Of a DNA stretch of 64,000 bases, positions 1 to 10,477 are shown piece after piece. Position 1 is the first letter of the stretch; each line of letters starts with the position of its first letter. Both the position numbers and the translations under genes were made by a program. Below the pieces are notes generated by a model. That model made no database searches. It was not told the DNA's origin and saw nothing but the letters and a program-made list of their open reading frames with translations. The stretch is from Paguma larvata (Eukaryota; Chordata; Mammalia; Carnivora; Viverridae): assembly GCA_030068075.1 (NCBI GenBank), contig CM057825.1, positions 78,631,123 through 78,695,122 of the forward strand, in the 5' to 3' direction.

Positions 1-2224
1 CATCCACTGAGTTCTTAATTTGGGTTACTGTAGTATTAAATTTATAAGTTCAGTATGGTTATACTTTAAAGTTTCTAGTGTTTTCTACCAGAATTGTCAT
101 TTTGTCTCTTTTCTCTGAGCAATAGAAAGAATAGTTATTTTAGAGGTCTATGTCTGAAAACACCAATATCTCAAACCCTGATTATCTATTTCTATTGTCT
201 GGTGTTTCCATTTATTTCTATTCATTTTATCTGGTCTTTTCACGTGTGTGGATTTTTAAAAATTATGTGCCAGGCATTTTATCTGTAAGATTGTTCATAG
301 AAATACATTGAGGCCTAGGATAGGATACTCCATCAGGAAGTATTTTTGCTCATTACTATCAGGTGCCAGCGAGTACCTGCTACCTGGGATAAGATCAATT
401 CAATTACAGGGATTAAGAGGATCCTAAAGTGAGCTGCGCTTTCTGTGAAAACCTGTTTACCTTCAGTTTATCTTTCTCCTAGGGTGCAGCCATTTGGGGT
501 TCCAAATCTCAAGAAAGCAAGGTCCACCAGAATTTCCTCCTTGACAGAACTGAGAACTTTGTACTCTTAGTCTTTTAAATCTGTCACACATACTGTTCAG
601 TCTTTCACCTGTCCGTGTGAACCAGCAAAAGTGGTCATAAACACTGGTCTCTATCTCCATTTGCTCTTGTCCTCCCCTATTTTTAAGCTCCTTAACCCAG
701 TAGGTTCATTGTCTTGTCTACCTCACTCCTAGAACTTCTCTCATACTGACCTTTCTCTTCATTTACCAATTATAATTTATGCTCTCCTCTCTCTTTATGC
801 TGCTTATGGATGTCGAAGGGGAGCTCAACTTCTCTTACCTTATATTTCTATGAGGGACTTGCTGTTCTTTCCTTAGCCTTTCTCCTCGTCCCTTTCCCAT
901 AATTCCCTAGGGGAGGATAAGTCAATGTGGTGTGAATTTGAGGAAAGCCTCTTGAGGGCTGTGCTCCCTTACATGGAGAGATGGTTGCTTACACAGAGAG
1001 GGTACCACGTTCTACAATCAACCATGTGGCTGGTCCCCATCCCTGCAAGTGGGATGCCTGAAGTTTTGAGTGCTAGATCAAGTCCATTTTGGAGAGTAAA
1101 GAAAGATATCAGATGTCTATTTGTCCACATTATCTGATGCAGACTTTACTCATAATAAAACTCTTATTTTGGTCTCTTTGTTTGGCCTTTGTCTTATCTT
1201 TCAATAGGTTCCAAGCTCAGGAAAGAAAAACATGAATGTTATTTATTTTAGACTCCCTAAAAGTCTCCAAATTGTCAAAAAACTTCTCTTTTATTATAAC
1301 TCATTGAAAGGCAACTAAACAACTTGCACGTTCTGCCCACAGCTATAATATCACAGTTTACCTTCTCTAAGCAAAGTAGCCAAATTATTAACTATATTTT
1401 ATTTTTTCACAGTATGTAGGTTTCTAAATAAAATATTACAAAGCCACCAATTGACACCTGATTTCATCGAAGCCAAGGGAAATATTTCCCTAACTCTTCT
1501 TGGACAAAAGGGCCTGAATAATCCAAATAGTCAGACCTAGTCCGTAAACCCACAAAATGTGTTTATATAGACATAACCATAGATAAAGCTTTTTATCTTG
1601 TTTCCATAAGCCATGAGCTTTAATTTTCCTTTTTTTTCCCTGAGAACTTTGTCTTATTTGCAACTATTTCTGGGCCACAACAGCACTCCAATAGAGCATT
1701 TTGGCAACAACCTCTGTTGTGGTCAGCAACTCCTGCAGCTGGGATTTCTTGAAAGAAGTGAGTAGCATTTGCCTTCCAGTGCTCCAGCAACAAAACAAGC
1801 AAATCGTTCGTGGGAATCAGAGAGTCACAGAGCTTAACTCTTCTCTCTCCTTCCTTCCCCTTCTTCATGCGAGCAAGGAAGTCAAAGCCACTGGTGCACA
1901 TTTTAGCAAGTATGTCATTCACCGTGGGGCTAATACATGGATCTAATCTTAACCACTAGCCTCTGAAACAGGTTGTGGGAAACTTCCTGACTAAAGTAAC
2001 TATGGGACTATTAACCTAGGTGTCACAAGTTGAAGGACTTGTCACAGTTTAAGACTGTATTCCTCTGAAGTAGAGACATGCCTCGGGGTGAGTATACTCA
2101 TGTATGTGTGCTTGGTGAGGAGTGGTTCAGGTACACAATTTGTTTTAACACAGCAAGGCCATGGATTAAATAAACAGAAATATCTGGCTCTGCCTTAAAT
2201 ACAGCCAATAAAACAGAGCGAAAC
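1..2224. other. Unassigned AT-rich non-coding DNA
   Basis: I recognise no gene or confident repeat here. Short open frames exist on both strands (for example about 100 codons on the minus strand at 1620-1922), but none resembles a known protein and none has a convincing start or splice context. The stretch around 925-1200 ends in an AATAAA-type signal followed by T-rich sequence and could be a decayed LTR, but I cannot name a family. Confidence 0.5.
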
Positions 2225-2248
2225 CAACAACAACAACAACAAAAACAA
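2225..2248. repeat. (CAA)n microsatellite
   Basis: Short run of CAA units followed by A-rich sequence, read directly. No mobile element is evident around it. Confidence 0.85.
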
Positions 2249-3436
2249 CTCATAACTTTTCCTGGTTAAGCAGTAATTCAGAATAAGAAGCCAGAGGTGA
2301 TTAGACTTAGAAGGTAAAAGTCACAACAAGCATATAACATGTGGGAGTCGTGTCTGGATAATGCAACTTGAGCAAAGCCACTAAAAGAAATCAACATAAA
2401 TATTTGGAAAATGCTGTGATATTTACAAAAAATGGGAATGTGAAAATGTAGATCATTGACTAAAATTTAACATGATACTCCAAAATGTTGCTATCTTCTA
2501 CTAATCTTTGAACAACAAAATAACCAAAGAAACTTCTCTGAGTCACCATAACTTTAAATAAATATCTTGTTGGAATCACAGAGATAGAAACAACCTGTGA
2601 AAAATGTCCTGAGGTGTCCCATAGACAACTCTCGCTGAAGCCTGAAAAACAAGCCATAAGTTTCTTGTTTCTTTTAAAAAAATACTAATCTTTTATTAAT
2701 GCTGTTTTTATGTGAGCCTAAAAAATTTTCTCTCAGTATCAATCCCCTCCTATAAACATCTGCCTTCACTTTGAGGAACCAGTGACATTACCAATCCCAG
2801 TGCTCCCCAATGAGGGTCAAACACTTCCACTTTTGATGACCAATAGTTTTAAAACCCACATTAGGCAAAGGGCATTTCTCAGAAGGAAATCATGCTGTTA
2901 GCTCTGACAAAGGCCTGTTTGTGAGGTTGCCTCCTGTTTGAAATGCCCCATAGCAAGACAGATGCTGGAAAGGGAAGTTCAAGAATCATTCTAATCCAGT
3001 TCCACTTTTGGTTACTTCCTCTGCTTGCTTCCAACACAGCTGCACAGAATAAAACAAAAAGAGGAAATGGGGACACCCAGACTGAATATTACTGCCTTCA
3101 GCAAAAACTTTTAGAAAACCCTCTTAGGAACCCCTGACATCACAGAGACGTGTCATCTTCCTTACAGAACTTTGCTTCACAAGCAGGATCTATGCAATCT
3201 CTTAATGCAGACAATCAATGCCAAAATAAAGCTAGGGTGCAAAGCAATAACTTGGGAAAAAGGCGATACTCAGGCAAAATCTTTCCAGAAATTAAAATGT
3301 TAATTAACTCAACCAACTTTCCTTTAAACCAACCACATAAATAATGGCACGATATGGTGACTTTGGTTCAGAGAAAGAGGCACAGGAAAACTCTGGACCA
3401 AATCTCACCAACTTGGTGTTTTAATTCCACCTCTGT
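2249..3436. other. Unassigned unique DNA
   Basis: Non-coding sequence with no repeat family I can name. The 64-65 codon open frames at 2460-2657, 2879-3076 and 3150-3344 look like chance. Confidence 0.5.
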
Positions 3437-3513
3437 AAGACTTTAGGTGATCTTCCTAAATTTACTTCATTATTCTGAATCTTAGCATCCTCATAAAGAA
3501 AAGGGAGTTGGAC
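3437..3513 (+). repeat. Left copy of 77-bp target-site duplication
   Basis: Base-for-base identical to 3881-3957. It begins with AAGAC preceded by GT, a fair L1 endonuclease-type cut (TT/AAAA-like on this strand), and stops exactly where the L1 sequence starts. At 77 bp it is far longer than the usual 7-20 bp duplication. Confidence 0.85.
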
Positions 3514-3880
3514 GGAACTGGAGGGTATTATGTTAAGTGAAATAAGTCAGTCAGAAAAAGACAGATACCATATGTTTCCACGAATAGGTGGACTTTGTGA
3601 GACTAAGCAAAAACCAGGGGGAGGGGAAGAGGGGAAAGGAAAAAAAGACACAGAGAGGGAGGGAGATAAAACATAAGAGACTCTCAAAGACTAAGAACAA
3701 TCTGAGGGTGAGGAGGTGAGGGAGGTGAGGGAGGGAAGAGAGGGGGTGACGGACATTAAAGAGGGCACGTGTTGGGATGAACACTGGGTGTTATATGTAA
3801 ACCAATTTGAAAATAAACTATTATAAAAAATAAAAAATAAATAAAAATAAATAAATAAAAATAAAATCTTTAAAAAAAAA
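3514..3880 (+). mobile_element. Young L1, 5'-truncated: last bases of ORF2 plus 3' UTR
   Basis: It starts inside the end of ORF2 (GGAACTGGAGGGTATTATG) and runs through the purine-rich carnivore L1 3' UTR to an AATAAA-containing end and a patterned A-rich tail of AAAT units. It matches the L1 at 55526-56104 closely over its whole length, with mainly single-base differences and small indels. Only about 370 bp are present, so it is a severely 5'-truncated, non-autonomous insertion. Confidence 0.92.
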
Positions 3881-3957
3881 AAGACTTTAGGTGATCTTCC
3901 TAAATTTACTTCATTATTCTGAATCTTAGCATCCTCATAAAGAAAAGGGAGTTGGAC
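3881..3957 (+). repeat. Right copy of 77-bp target-site duplication
   Basis: Exact second copy of 3437-3513, starting directly after the L1 A-rich tail. The perfect identity argues for a recent insertion. Confidence 0.85.
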
Positions 3958-4309
3958 TTGATAATACTGTTTTTAGACATCTGAATCTGACGTTCCATGA
4001 ACACATAAAAGTAATATACACCTAGATGTAACTCACTATTCTACTGACACCCCACTAATACTCCCTCTTTTTCCAGTAATGACTTCCATTTAGGATGCCA
4101 CCAAGTGTCCTGTTTCCCTAGCTAGAAAGCTATTCGTTATCCTCTCCTCTTCCATGCTTCATAATACAGTCCTCCCTTAGGTGATCCAACATCTTTTATT
4201 TTTTGAAAATGTAGTCCTATCACTTCTTAATACCCAAATCTTTTGCTGAACCATCCATTTTTATCAATCTCTCAGGCAAGTTCATAGCTTAGATTTCCCC
4301 TCTCTTATT
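3958..4309. other. Unassigned non-coding DNA
   Basis: No gene or repeat recognised; it leads into an L2-like segment. Confidence 0.4.
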
Positions 4310-4690
4310 CAAGCTTTTGCCAGTCTTCCTAGCTGGTCCTTGGGCATTATGTTGCGTTGCGTCACATTCCCCTACAGTCTAGCGTTTTCAAAGCCACCTG
4401 AGTTTCTTTTTAAAAGGGGCATACCACACCTTTCTCTCTTATTTACAATCCTTCAGTCATTGCCCACTGGACACAGAATAAAGTCGAGCTCCTTAGCGCA
4501 TTATGCAGGGTCCTTTAATGCCATTTCCCATAAATGCTCTACCCACCCTGCAAAAACACCTGATTTTCAACATTCTCCTGAATGTTTTGGTCTTTATGTA
4601 CAGTGTCCCAAAGACCTTGTTGATGTAAATATATACGTCAAGTCTCAGTGTAAGGATCTACCTTTCTTGTGTTTCTACTGCTACTTTGCT
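4310..4690 (+). mobile_element. L2 (LINE-2) 3' fragment
   Basis: Contains a diverged version of the L2 3' segment in which 'ccttcagt-gg-ttcccat ... agaataaagtc-aactcctta' is characteristic, preceded by 'cctagctggtcc' and 'cctacagtct', in sense orientation. The 142-codon open frame that overlaps it (4340-4768) is therefore a repeat shadow, not a gene. Confidence 0.6.
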
Positions 4691-5214
4691 TCTGTTCTGC
4701 AGAGTTCATTCCTGGTATTTGCTTCTAAGGGGAGAAAGTTTAGCAGAGCAAAGAGACCTAAATGTTAGACATTCCTTTTTCTCTCTCCACATGAACGGAA
4801 TTAAATTCCATTCAAGAAGAAGAGGAAATAGAAAAAGAACACACCATCCAGAAACAATGATGAGCTGACGGCCACAACTCCTTTAACTTAGGCTTGTTCA
4901 AAGACTTCAGCTCCATGAGTATATTCAAAGATATATTTAGTTTATCTTCTATCATCAAGAAATGAATATTATAACTTCATAACTGAACATCACTCTGAAT
5001 ATGACGGCACTCAGACAATCATGCACTGAGGCCTAGAAAAATTAGTATAATTTTTATGTTCCGGGTACTGAGGAAAAGAAAGCACACTGTTGAAACTATG
5101 TCCCTGGGGGTGTTACGGTTATGGTTGTTAATTAGTCTCAGGGAGGCAATAAGGAATATTCCTGAGGGTCTGGGAACTCTAGGAAGGCTATTTTTAAGAG
5201 ACAAAAGAATGGTG
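4691..5214. other. Unassigned non-coding DNA
   Basis: Nothing recognised apart from short chance open frames. Confidence 0.4.
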
Positions 5215-5330
5215 CATAGATTACTACAAAATCATGAGCAAGCTACTTAACTTTCTTGAGCCTCAGTTTTCTGACCTGAAAATGTGGGGACACAATGAGA
5301 GTTGTCACAGTGGCTTCTCCACCGGTCTGT
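5215..5330 (+). mobile_element. MIR SINE fragment
   Basis: Matches the MIR core: 'caagctacttaact-tct-gagcctcagttt-ctgacctgaaaatg', followed by a diverged continuation. Ancient mammalian SINE, sense orientation. Confidence 0.65.
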
Positions 5331-5571
5331 AGGAAGATTTGTAGCAGTGGTTCCAGGACCAACTGTGCACTTCTAGGAGATGGAGCTACAGGAAGGGGGC
5401 AAATACTACTAGTTTTGTAGTTTGCATAGGACACTCCTGGGTTATTCACGTTGTCTTAACATAATTATTTTTTTTTAATTGCTCCTTAAAATTTTGAAAA
5501 TGTCCTATTTTGGATGATAAATTTTATCAAAACTATAGTTTGATTTTTAATTTTTCCCTGAAATTCTTTAG

Positions 5572-5664
5572 GAATTATGTACTCGTCTGGCTTTTGCTAA
5601 ATTCACTGATGATGGAAGAAGAGTGGGACTTTACGGTCGAACTAAAAGCTTTTCCTCCTTTTAA
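5572..5664 (+). other. Possible terminal coding exon (unproven)
   Basis: A T-rich tract ending CTTTAG is followed by a 30-codon open segment that begins ELCTRLAFAKF and ends GRTKSFSSF before TAA at 5662-5664. Composition is protein-like, with several charged residues and CpG-containing codons in an AT-rich setting. I cannot match it to a known protein, and open segments of this length after an AG are common by chance. No partner exon was identified upstream. Confidence 0.2.
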
Positions 5665-7141
5665 ATCTCCTTAAAAATAAGCTTCTTTTATGATTCTCAA
5701 TCTTTTAGTGTAAGTCGAAGATTCATATCATCTTGTAAAATAGTTTTCAGGTGTTATTTACTTTGGTTTAAGTTTACAGATTCCAGTGGGACCCTCTCTT
5801 TTTTCAAAGAGTATCATTCTTACTGCACTCTTGACAGCTTCCTTGCTGAGGGAATTCAGCAAAATATATACACCGTTTTACCATCTGCAGGGTTGATAGC
5901 ACTTAATTAGGAAAGCCGGGAGTATCAGAGGACATGTTCAAAGCAGCACCTCAGGTAAGAGACCCCCTTCCCTCCTCTGCTGTGACTAATAGCTCTGCAA
6001 TGCGTTTTATGTTCAATTGCATCACAGAATTTCCCCTAGAGAATATGGAATTCAAATAGGATGAACAGATGCTCACAAACTGAGGTACTCTATATACCTA
6101 CAGCAATCATGAAGTGGTAGGTGGAGACAGGACAAAGGAAAAAAACAAATTTTGAAACCACTTACTTCTTATCTCTCTTTTCCCTTCTCTCTTTTCATCT
6201 CCATGGACCTCCTCCCCTCCCCTCTGCTACCCATTGCTGCATTATTTTTCCTACAACCTCTTAGTTGCTACAGACAAAGATTCAGTGAGGGACATGTGTT
6301 TTCAAAGGCAAAAAGTCAATCTCTTTTTCTCTTCTTCTTGTTATAGTCATGCACTTATTCTAGGTAGTTTCAGAAACAGAGCTTGTAAGTACTAAAGTTC
6401 ACTTTTTCAGGTTATGGTTCAGGAAGCAGAGAAAAATGCTTTATCCTGAACAGAAGTGTTTCTGTAACAACCTGGTCCTTGGGTAAGGTCCCAGGTCCTT
6501 ACCCCTTGCATGTTTTCACTCCACATCACGGGCTTTGACCCAAGCATGTTAGGTGAGCATCACTTGGGCTCATCTTCACCCAAATTCTAGGTCCCAACCA
6601 TCTTCCCAATCTGGGCGCTGGCCAAAATGTGCCCTCTCTGCTTCTGTGTCTGACCAAGCATCTGATTTTCCCCAAGAAATAGGAAATAAGAAAGCTCTTC
6701 ATACTAATGTACCTGATAAGGACATGGTTTATGTATCTTTTTTTAACCTTATATTTAAAAAACAACAACAACAATAAAAAACCTTCCTTTCATTGGAGCT
6801 AGCCCTTCTTAAGTGAGAAATATTGTAAAGATCCCAAGGAACACTGCCTTTGGGGACCGTCTTTGTCTTTCTATATACTAATAAGTATCAGTGGCTCATG
6901 AAACACAGCCACAGTTCACCAATAAACACTTTAATGAATGCTTTTTTTGGCACATTTTATTTCCTTCCATTCTCCTTTCCCGGTTGAATTTTAAAATGTA
7001 CATTTGCTTTTACAAAACAATAATGATTTGTAATCTTTATTGCGAAGCCTATAGAGTAAAAACCTACATGTTTGCCTGTCCCCTGTCATTCTTCACATCA
7101 CATTATTTTACTCGTTAAACAATGCTTTAAAATATCCTAGA
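5665..7141. other. Unassigned non-coding DNA
   Basis: No repeat or gene identified. Open frames of 64-82 codons at 6152-6346, 6526-6774, 6553-6777 and 6891-7118 have low-complexity or chance-like translations. Confidence 0.4.
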
Positions 7142-7400
7142 TTTATTTTTTCTACTCCGGTTACAGCAGCTCTGCATTTGTCTCATGAGAGCCATTCCTC
7201 ATCGGCCTTATCTGTTTTTGAGAACCTCGATAGTAGACTTGGCTGTGCGACCACGTGAGGTAAGGTCAATCACGCTCGTCTTGTCAAACTTGCCATAACC
7301 CTGAGATTTCACATAACAGAGTGTCCCCTCGTGCATTCTTAGCAATGCCACACAACAGGGGATTTCAGAATTCAATATGCAATATCATATCTCGAACTTG
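7142..7400 (-). pseudogene. Unidentified protein-like segment on minus strand, possible retrocopy or exon
   Basis: On the minus strand a frame open from about 7400 to a TAA at 7208-7210 translates to a protein-like string including LCYVKSQGYGKFDKTSVIDL and ending STIEVLKNR. It contains CpG-rich codons (ACG, CGT, CGC) unlike its AT-rich neighbourhood. An AATAAA lies about 60 bases past the stop (minus strand of 7142-7147), but no poly(A) tract or duplication is visible. The upstream part seems frameshifted. I do not recognise the parent gene; chance or a true small exon are alternatives. Confidence 0.3.
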
Positions 7401-8587
7401 AGTGCTGTCTCCACAAAATTTCCAGCATTGTAAAATTGTGGAACATAAAAATAAACAGAAGAAGAAAACAGTGTGTCACATCACTTAGTCTATCGCAAAG
7501 TGGAAAATTCATAGCAAGAGGAAAGAAAATCTTTTCTACCCATGGTAGGGAGTGGGGTCACGAGGCTGTGAGACAGCATAAAAGCCACACTTCCTCTAGC
7601 CATCCAGAAAATATCTTTGTTTACCACTGTAGTGTTGCCAAGGCAACACCAGCTACTTATGACATCATGTTGAGATGGCTATCACAGGCGTGATAGCACT
7701 GTTGTTTAAATGTTCTAGTGAATCTTGTCTCCTCTCTCTTTTTCCTATTCCCTGAGGGAAAGACAAAAGGATCACTTCTAGCCAAAGACTGGCATAAAGA
7801 GGGAAACTAGACTGTAGCCCAGATGCAGCTTTATTTGTATCAGTCTCACTTTATTTTTAGGTCAAGAGTGGCAAATCAGTTGTGCTTCTGGGTTAACAGT
7901 GGCAGTGTTCACCCATCTGTGCTCTAATGTCCTTGCTTGTCATATCTTCCCCCAAATTTTCATAAGGAAATAATAGATTTTGTTGTCAGTGGAAGAAGAA
8001 AAGAAAACATCCCAAATCTTTTCCTGGATCACCTCAGGTCTTTCAGGAATACCCTTGTACGCAGCTGTGTTAACATGGACTTGTTTATTTTTTTTTACAT
8101 TTCTATCTGCCCTTGATCCCTTGTGACCAAGAAAACACAAGTATAATAGAATGTCACCCTCCCTATACAACTGTCCTCTCCAGCTTCCACACAAATGCTC
8201 CTGAAAAACTTTGGAAGAAAAACTTTCTACCCATGACCCTAAAAATGTAGGACCCTAAAAATGTAGGAATTAAGACGGCTGTCAGGAAGAAGTACATGGA
8301 TATAGTAATGCCCAAAGTGTGTGCATGCGGATGGGAGCAGGAGAGGGGTGAGAGTATGTCCCTGAGCTGAGGTGCAAGTTTCTGCAAAAGGAAGAAGCTA
8401 GAAGCTTCCTGCATATATTCTTTAAAGCTTTCAGATTGTTTTGAAGTTTCGACAGAGTTTTGAGAAGGAAAATGCTCATGTCCTCTCCTGACTCTGCGGA
8501 AAAATTAATCTGTGTGCCAGAGGGAATGTAGATAGCAGGCTTGAGAGCAAGCTGGCACACTGATAAACTGCAGTCTGCTCTGGGTGC
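7401..8587. other. Unassigned non-coding DNA
   Basis: Nothing recognised. A short tandem duplication of 'gaccctaaaaatgtag' occurs at about 8235-8266. Confidence 0.4.
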
Positions 8588-8705
8588 TCAGGAAGGAAGG
8601 CGGAGCAGCACCGCGGGCCCCCTGCGCGTGCGCGTGCCTGTGACCAACCTCGCGTGACGCACCTCCGCAGGGAGAGCTTGCAGACTCCCACGGAGCCTCA
8701 GCTCA
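8588..8705. promoter_or_regulatory. Compact CpG cluster, possible promoter or small CpG island
   Basis: About eleven CpG dinucleotides fall within roughly 115 bp, in a window otherwise nearly free of CpG. It includes GCGCGTGCGCGTGC, close to the NRF1 palindrome GCGCATGCGC, and GTGACGCA, resembling a CRE/ATF half site. No TATA box or clear transcript is seen. It could be an orphan promoter, the remnant of a young GC-rich insertion, or a methylation-protected element. Orientation is unknown. Confidence 0.35.
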
Positions 8706-9500
8706 GGTCCAAGGAAGGGGACTCTGCAAAAAGTGAAGCGGAATGGTTTACAGAGGGAGAGGAAGCTTTGGGAGAGAAGTCGCCGTGACAGGCATTTGAA
8801 AGATAAAGTATTCCTCCTTCTGTGAGACACATGGTGTTTCAGTAAAGAATCAGGCAAAATGGGCAATAAATTTACGATGACGAGGTGCCAACACATCATC
8901 AGGAGAAGCATCTGACCATACGATTCCTCACAGCACAAAGGGAGCTGGCTATATGTGGGGCTTCTCTTTGTCGTATAAACCCTTCCACAAGTTGTACATA
9001 CAGCACTCTCTTCGTTGGGTTTCCCCTTGCCAGCCTGGACAGACTGGAGGCACCCGTTGCCCTTCTGTTGTCCACACAATTCACACCACTGTCAGATCCA
9101 CCCATCATGCCCTTCCTGGATATACTCCTGTTTCCAGTCTTTGCGGCCTCTCCTCCGAGGTCTCCAAGGTCTCCACCCCATGGAATACAGTTCTCTACTC
9201 TGTAAGGGGACAGGATAGCACTATAATTATAGGCCCATATCTGGAATAACTATAATCATTTTTACCGCTATTTACCAAACCTGCTGAAAGTGCTAAACTC
9301 CCATCGAGCACACAGCTTTCAAGGCCTCAGAAGAATACACGGGGGAACTCTATCTGGAAATTATTGACTAAAAGCAAAAATCTAAAGACAGAGCTCCTAC
9401 CTCCTGGTAGGTAGGGATAAGACTTTTCAAATAGTATGCCATATGTGGGCATAAAAGTGATATCTGTAATTAATATAAATAAATATATTTTGTTTTATAT
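8706..9500. other. Unassigned DNA with overlapping chance open frames
   Basis: Several overlapping open frames of 60-163 codons occur on both strands at 8588-9249. None resembles a known protein. The overlap of many frames suggests a locally stop-poor, GC-richer segment. A TATAAACCCTT string near 8971-8984 might derive from an LTR. Confidence 0.35.
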
Positions 9501-9737
9501 ATTGCAAGTTTTGTTTTGTTTTGTTTTGAGACACAGAGCATGAGTGGGGCAGGGGCAGAAGAAGAGAGTGGAGGGAGAGAGAGAGAATCTTAAGCAGGCT
9601 CCATGCTCAGTGTGAAACCTGACAGATATGGAGCCCAATGTGGGGCTCGATCTCACAGATCACGACCTGAGTGGATATCAAGAGTTGGACACTTAACTAA
9701 GCCACCTGGGTGCCCCTATCCATAAATTGCAAGTTTT
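9501..9737 (-). mobile_element. CanSINE (feline tRNA-Lys SINE) with 12-bp TSD
   Basis: Reverse-oriented CanSINE. A degenerate T-rich tail on the left is followed by the CT-rich module in reverse (purine-rich) and then the tRNA-like head ending GCCACCTGGGTGCCCC at 9716. Flanking copies of ATTGCAAGTTTT lie at 9501-9512 and 9726-9737. The body is moderately diverged. Confidence 0.93.
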
Positions 9738-10477
9738 TAAGATGTGACACATTTCCCTTAAATGGAAAATGAGAATATATTCTTGCTATTTCAAGTTCAT
9801 GTATTTTGGAAAGGCAGAGAAAATCAACTCTATATGATAAAAAACGAAGTTATGATTTTTAAAACAATGAATGTCAGTTCTTATTTTTGTAAATTATTGC
9901 TTTCTGCAGAAAGAGAAAAAAATGTTATTATCTTTGAATAAAAATGCCTCATTAAAAATTTGGCTTTTCAATGAGGAATAGAGTGTAAGTTAATAATCAC
10001 ATAAAGTTAAAGAACAATTGCCATGAGGATAAGTCAGTTACTTCCTGACAGATTTAAGAGAGAAGCTAAAATTTTTACTCTTTCTTAATTTTAAGTTTAT
10101 ATTGTACTTGCTTATTGATTCTAATTTTCATGTAAGCGACTGTTAAATTAAGATTCTTTAATTTCGTTCCAAATTCTTAATGTTTTTAAATTCAACGTGG
10201 GACTTTGTATTTTCCCTATTGTACTGCATTGTATAGAAATGCCACATTACTCACATTAACCTGGTATGATGAATGTTGAGAACTGTTTTGCCTCTTTCAC
10301 CTGATGACTGTTAGATTTATGTTTCTTCTCTGAAAGTTAGAGGACTAATCAACTCTTAAGGAAAGAATAAATACAATAGAGGAAGCTTGATAACCCCTGG
10401 GATGAGTAGTAAAAAGTTGATTGGCGAAGGATAATAAAGGTCTACTTTATAGCTCTGAGGATTCTTTTGCATAAAAT
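9738..10477. other. Unassigned AT-rich DNA
   Basis: No gene or named repeat recognised. Confidence 0.4.

Noticed and set aside
1141..1210. AATAAA followed by T-rich sequence, LTR-like 3' end
   Set aside because: No matching 5' boundary or known LTR interior recognised, so it was left unassigned.
4340..4768. 142-codon open frame on the plus strand
   Set aside because: Overlaps an L2 3' fragment in sense orientation; the translation has no known similarity and is best explained as a chance frame in a decayed LINE.
8588..9079. 163-codon minus-strand open frame
   Set aside because: Longest frame outside repeats, but several overlapping frames occur on both strands, the translation is unlike any protein I know, and no splice or promoter logic supports it.
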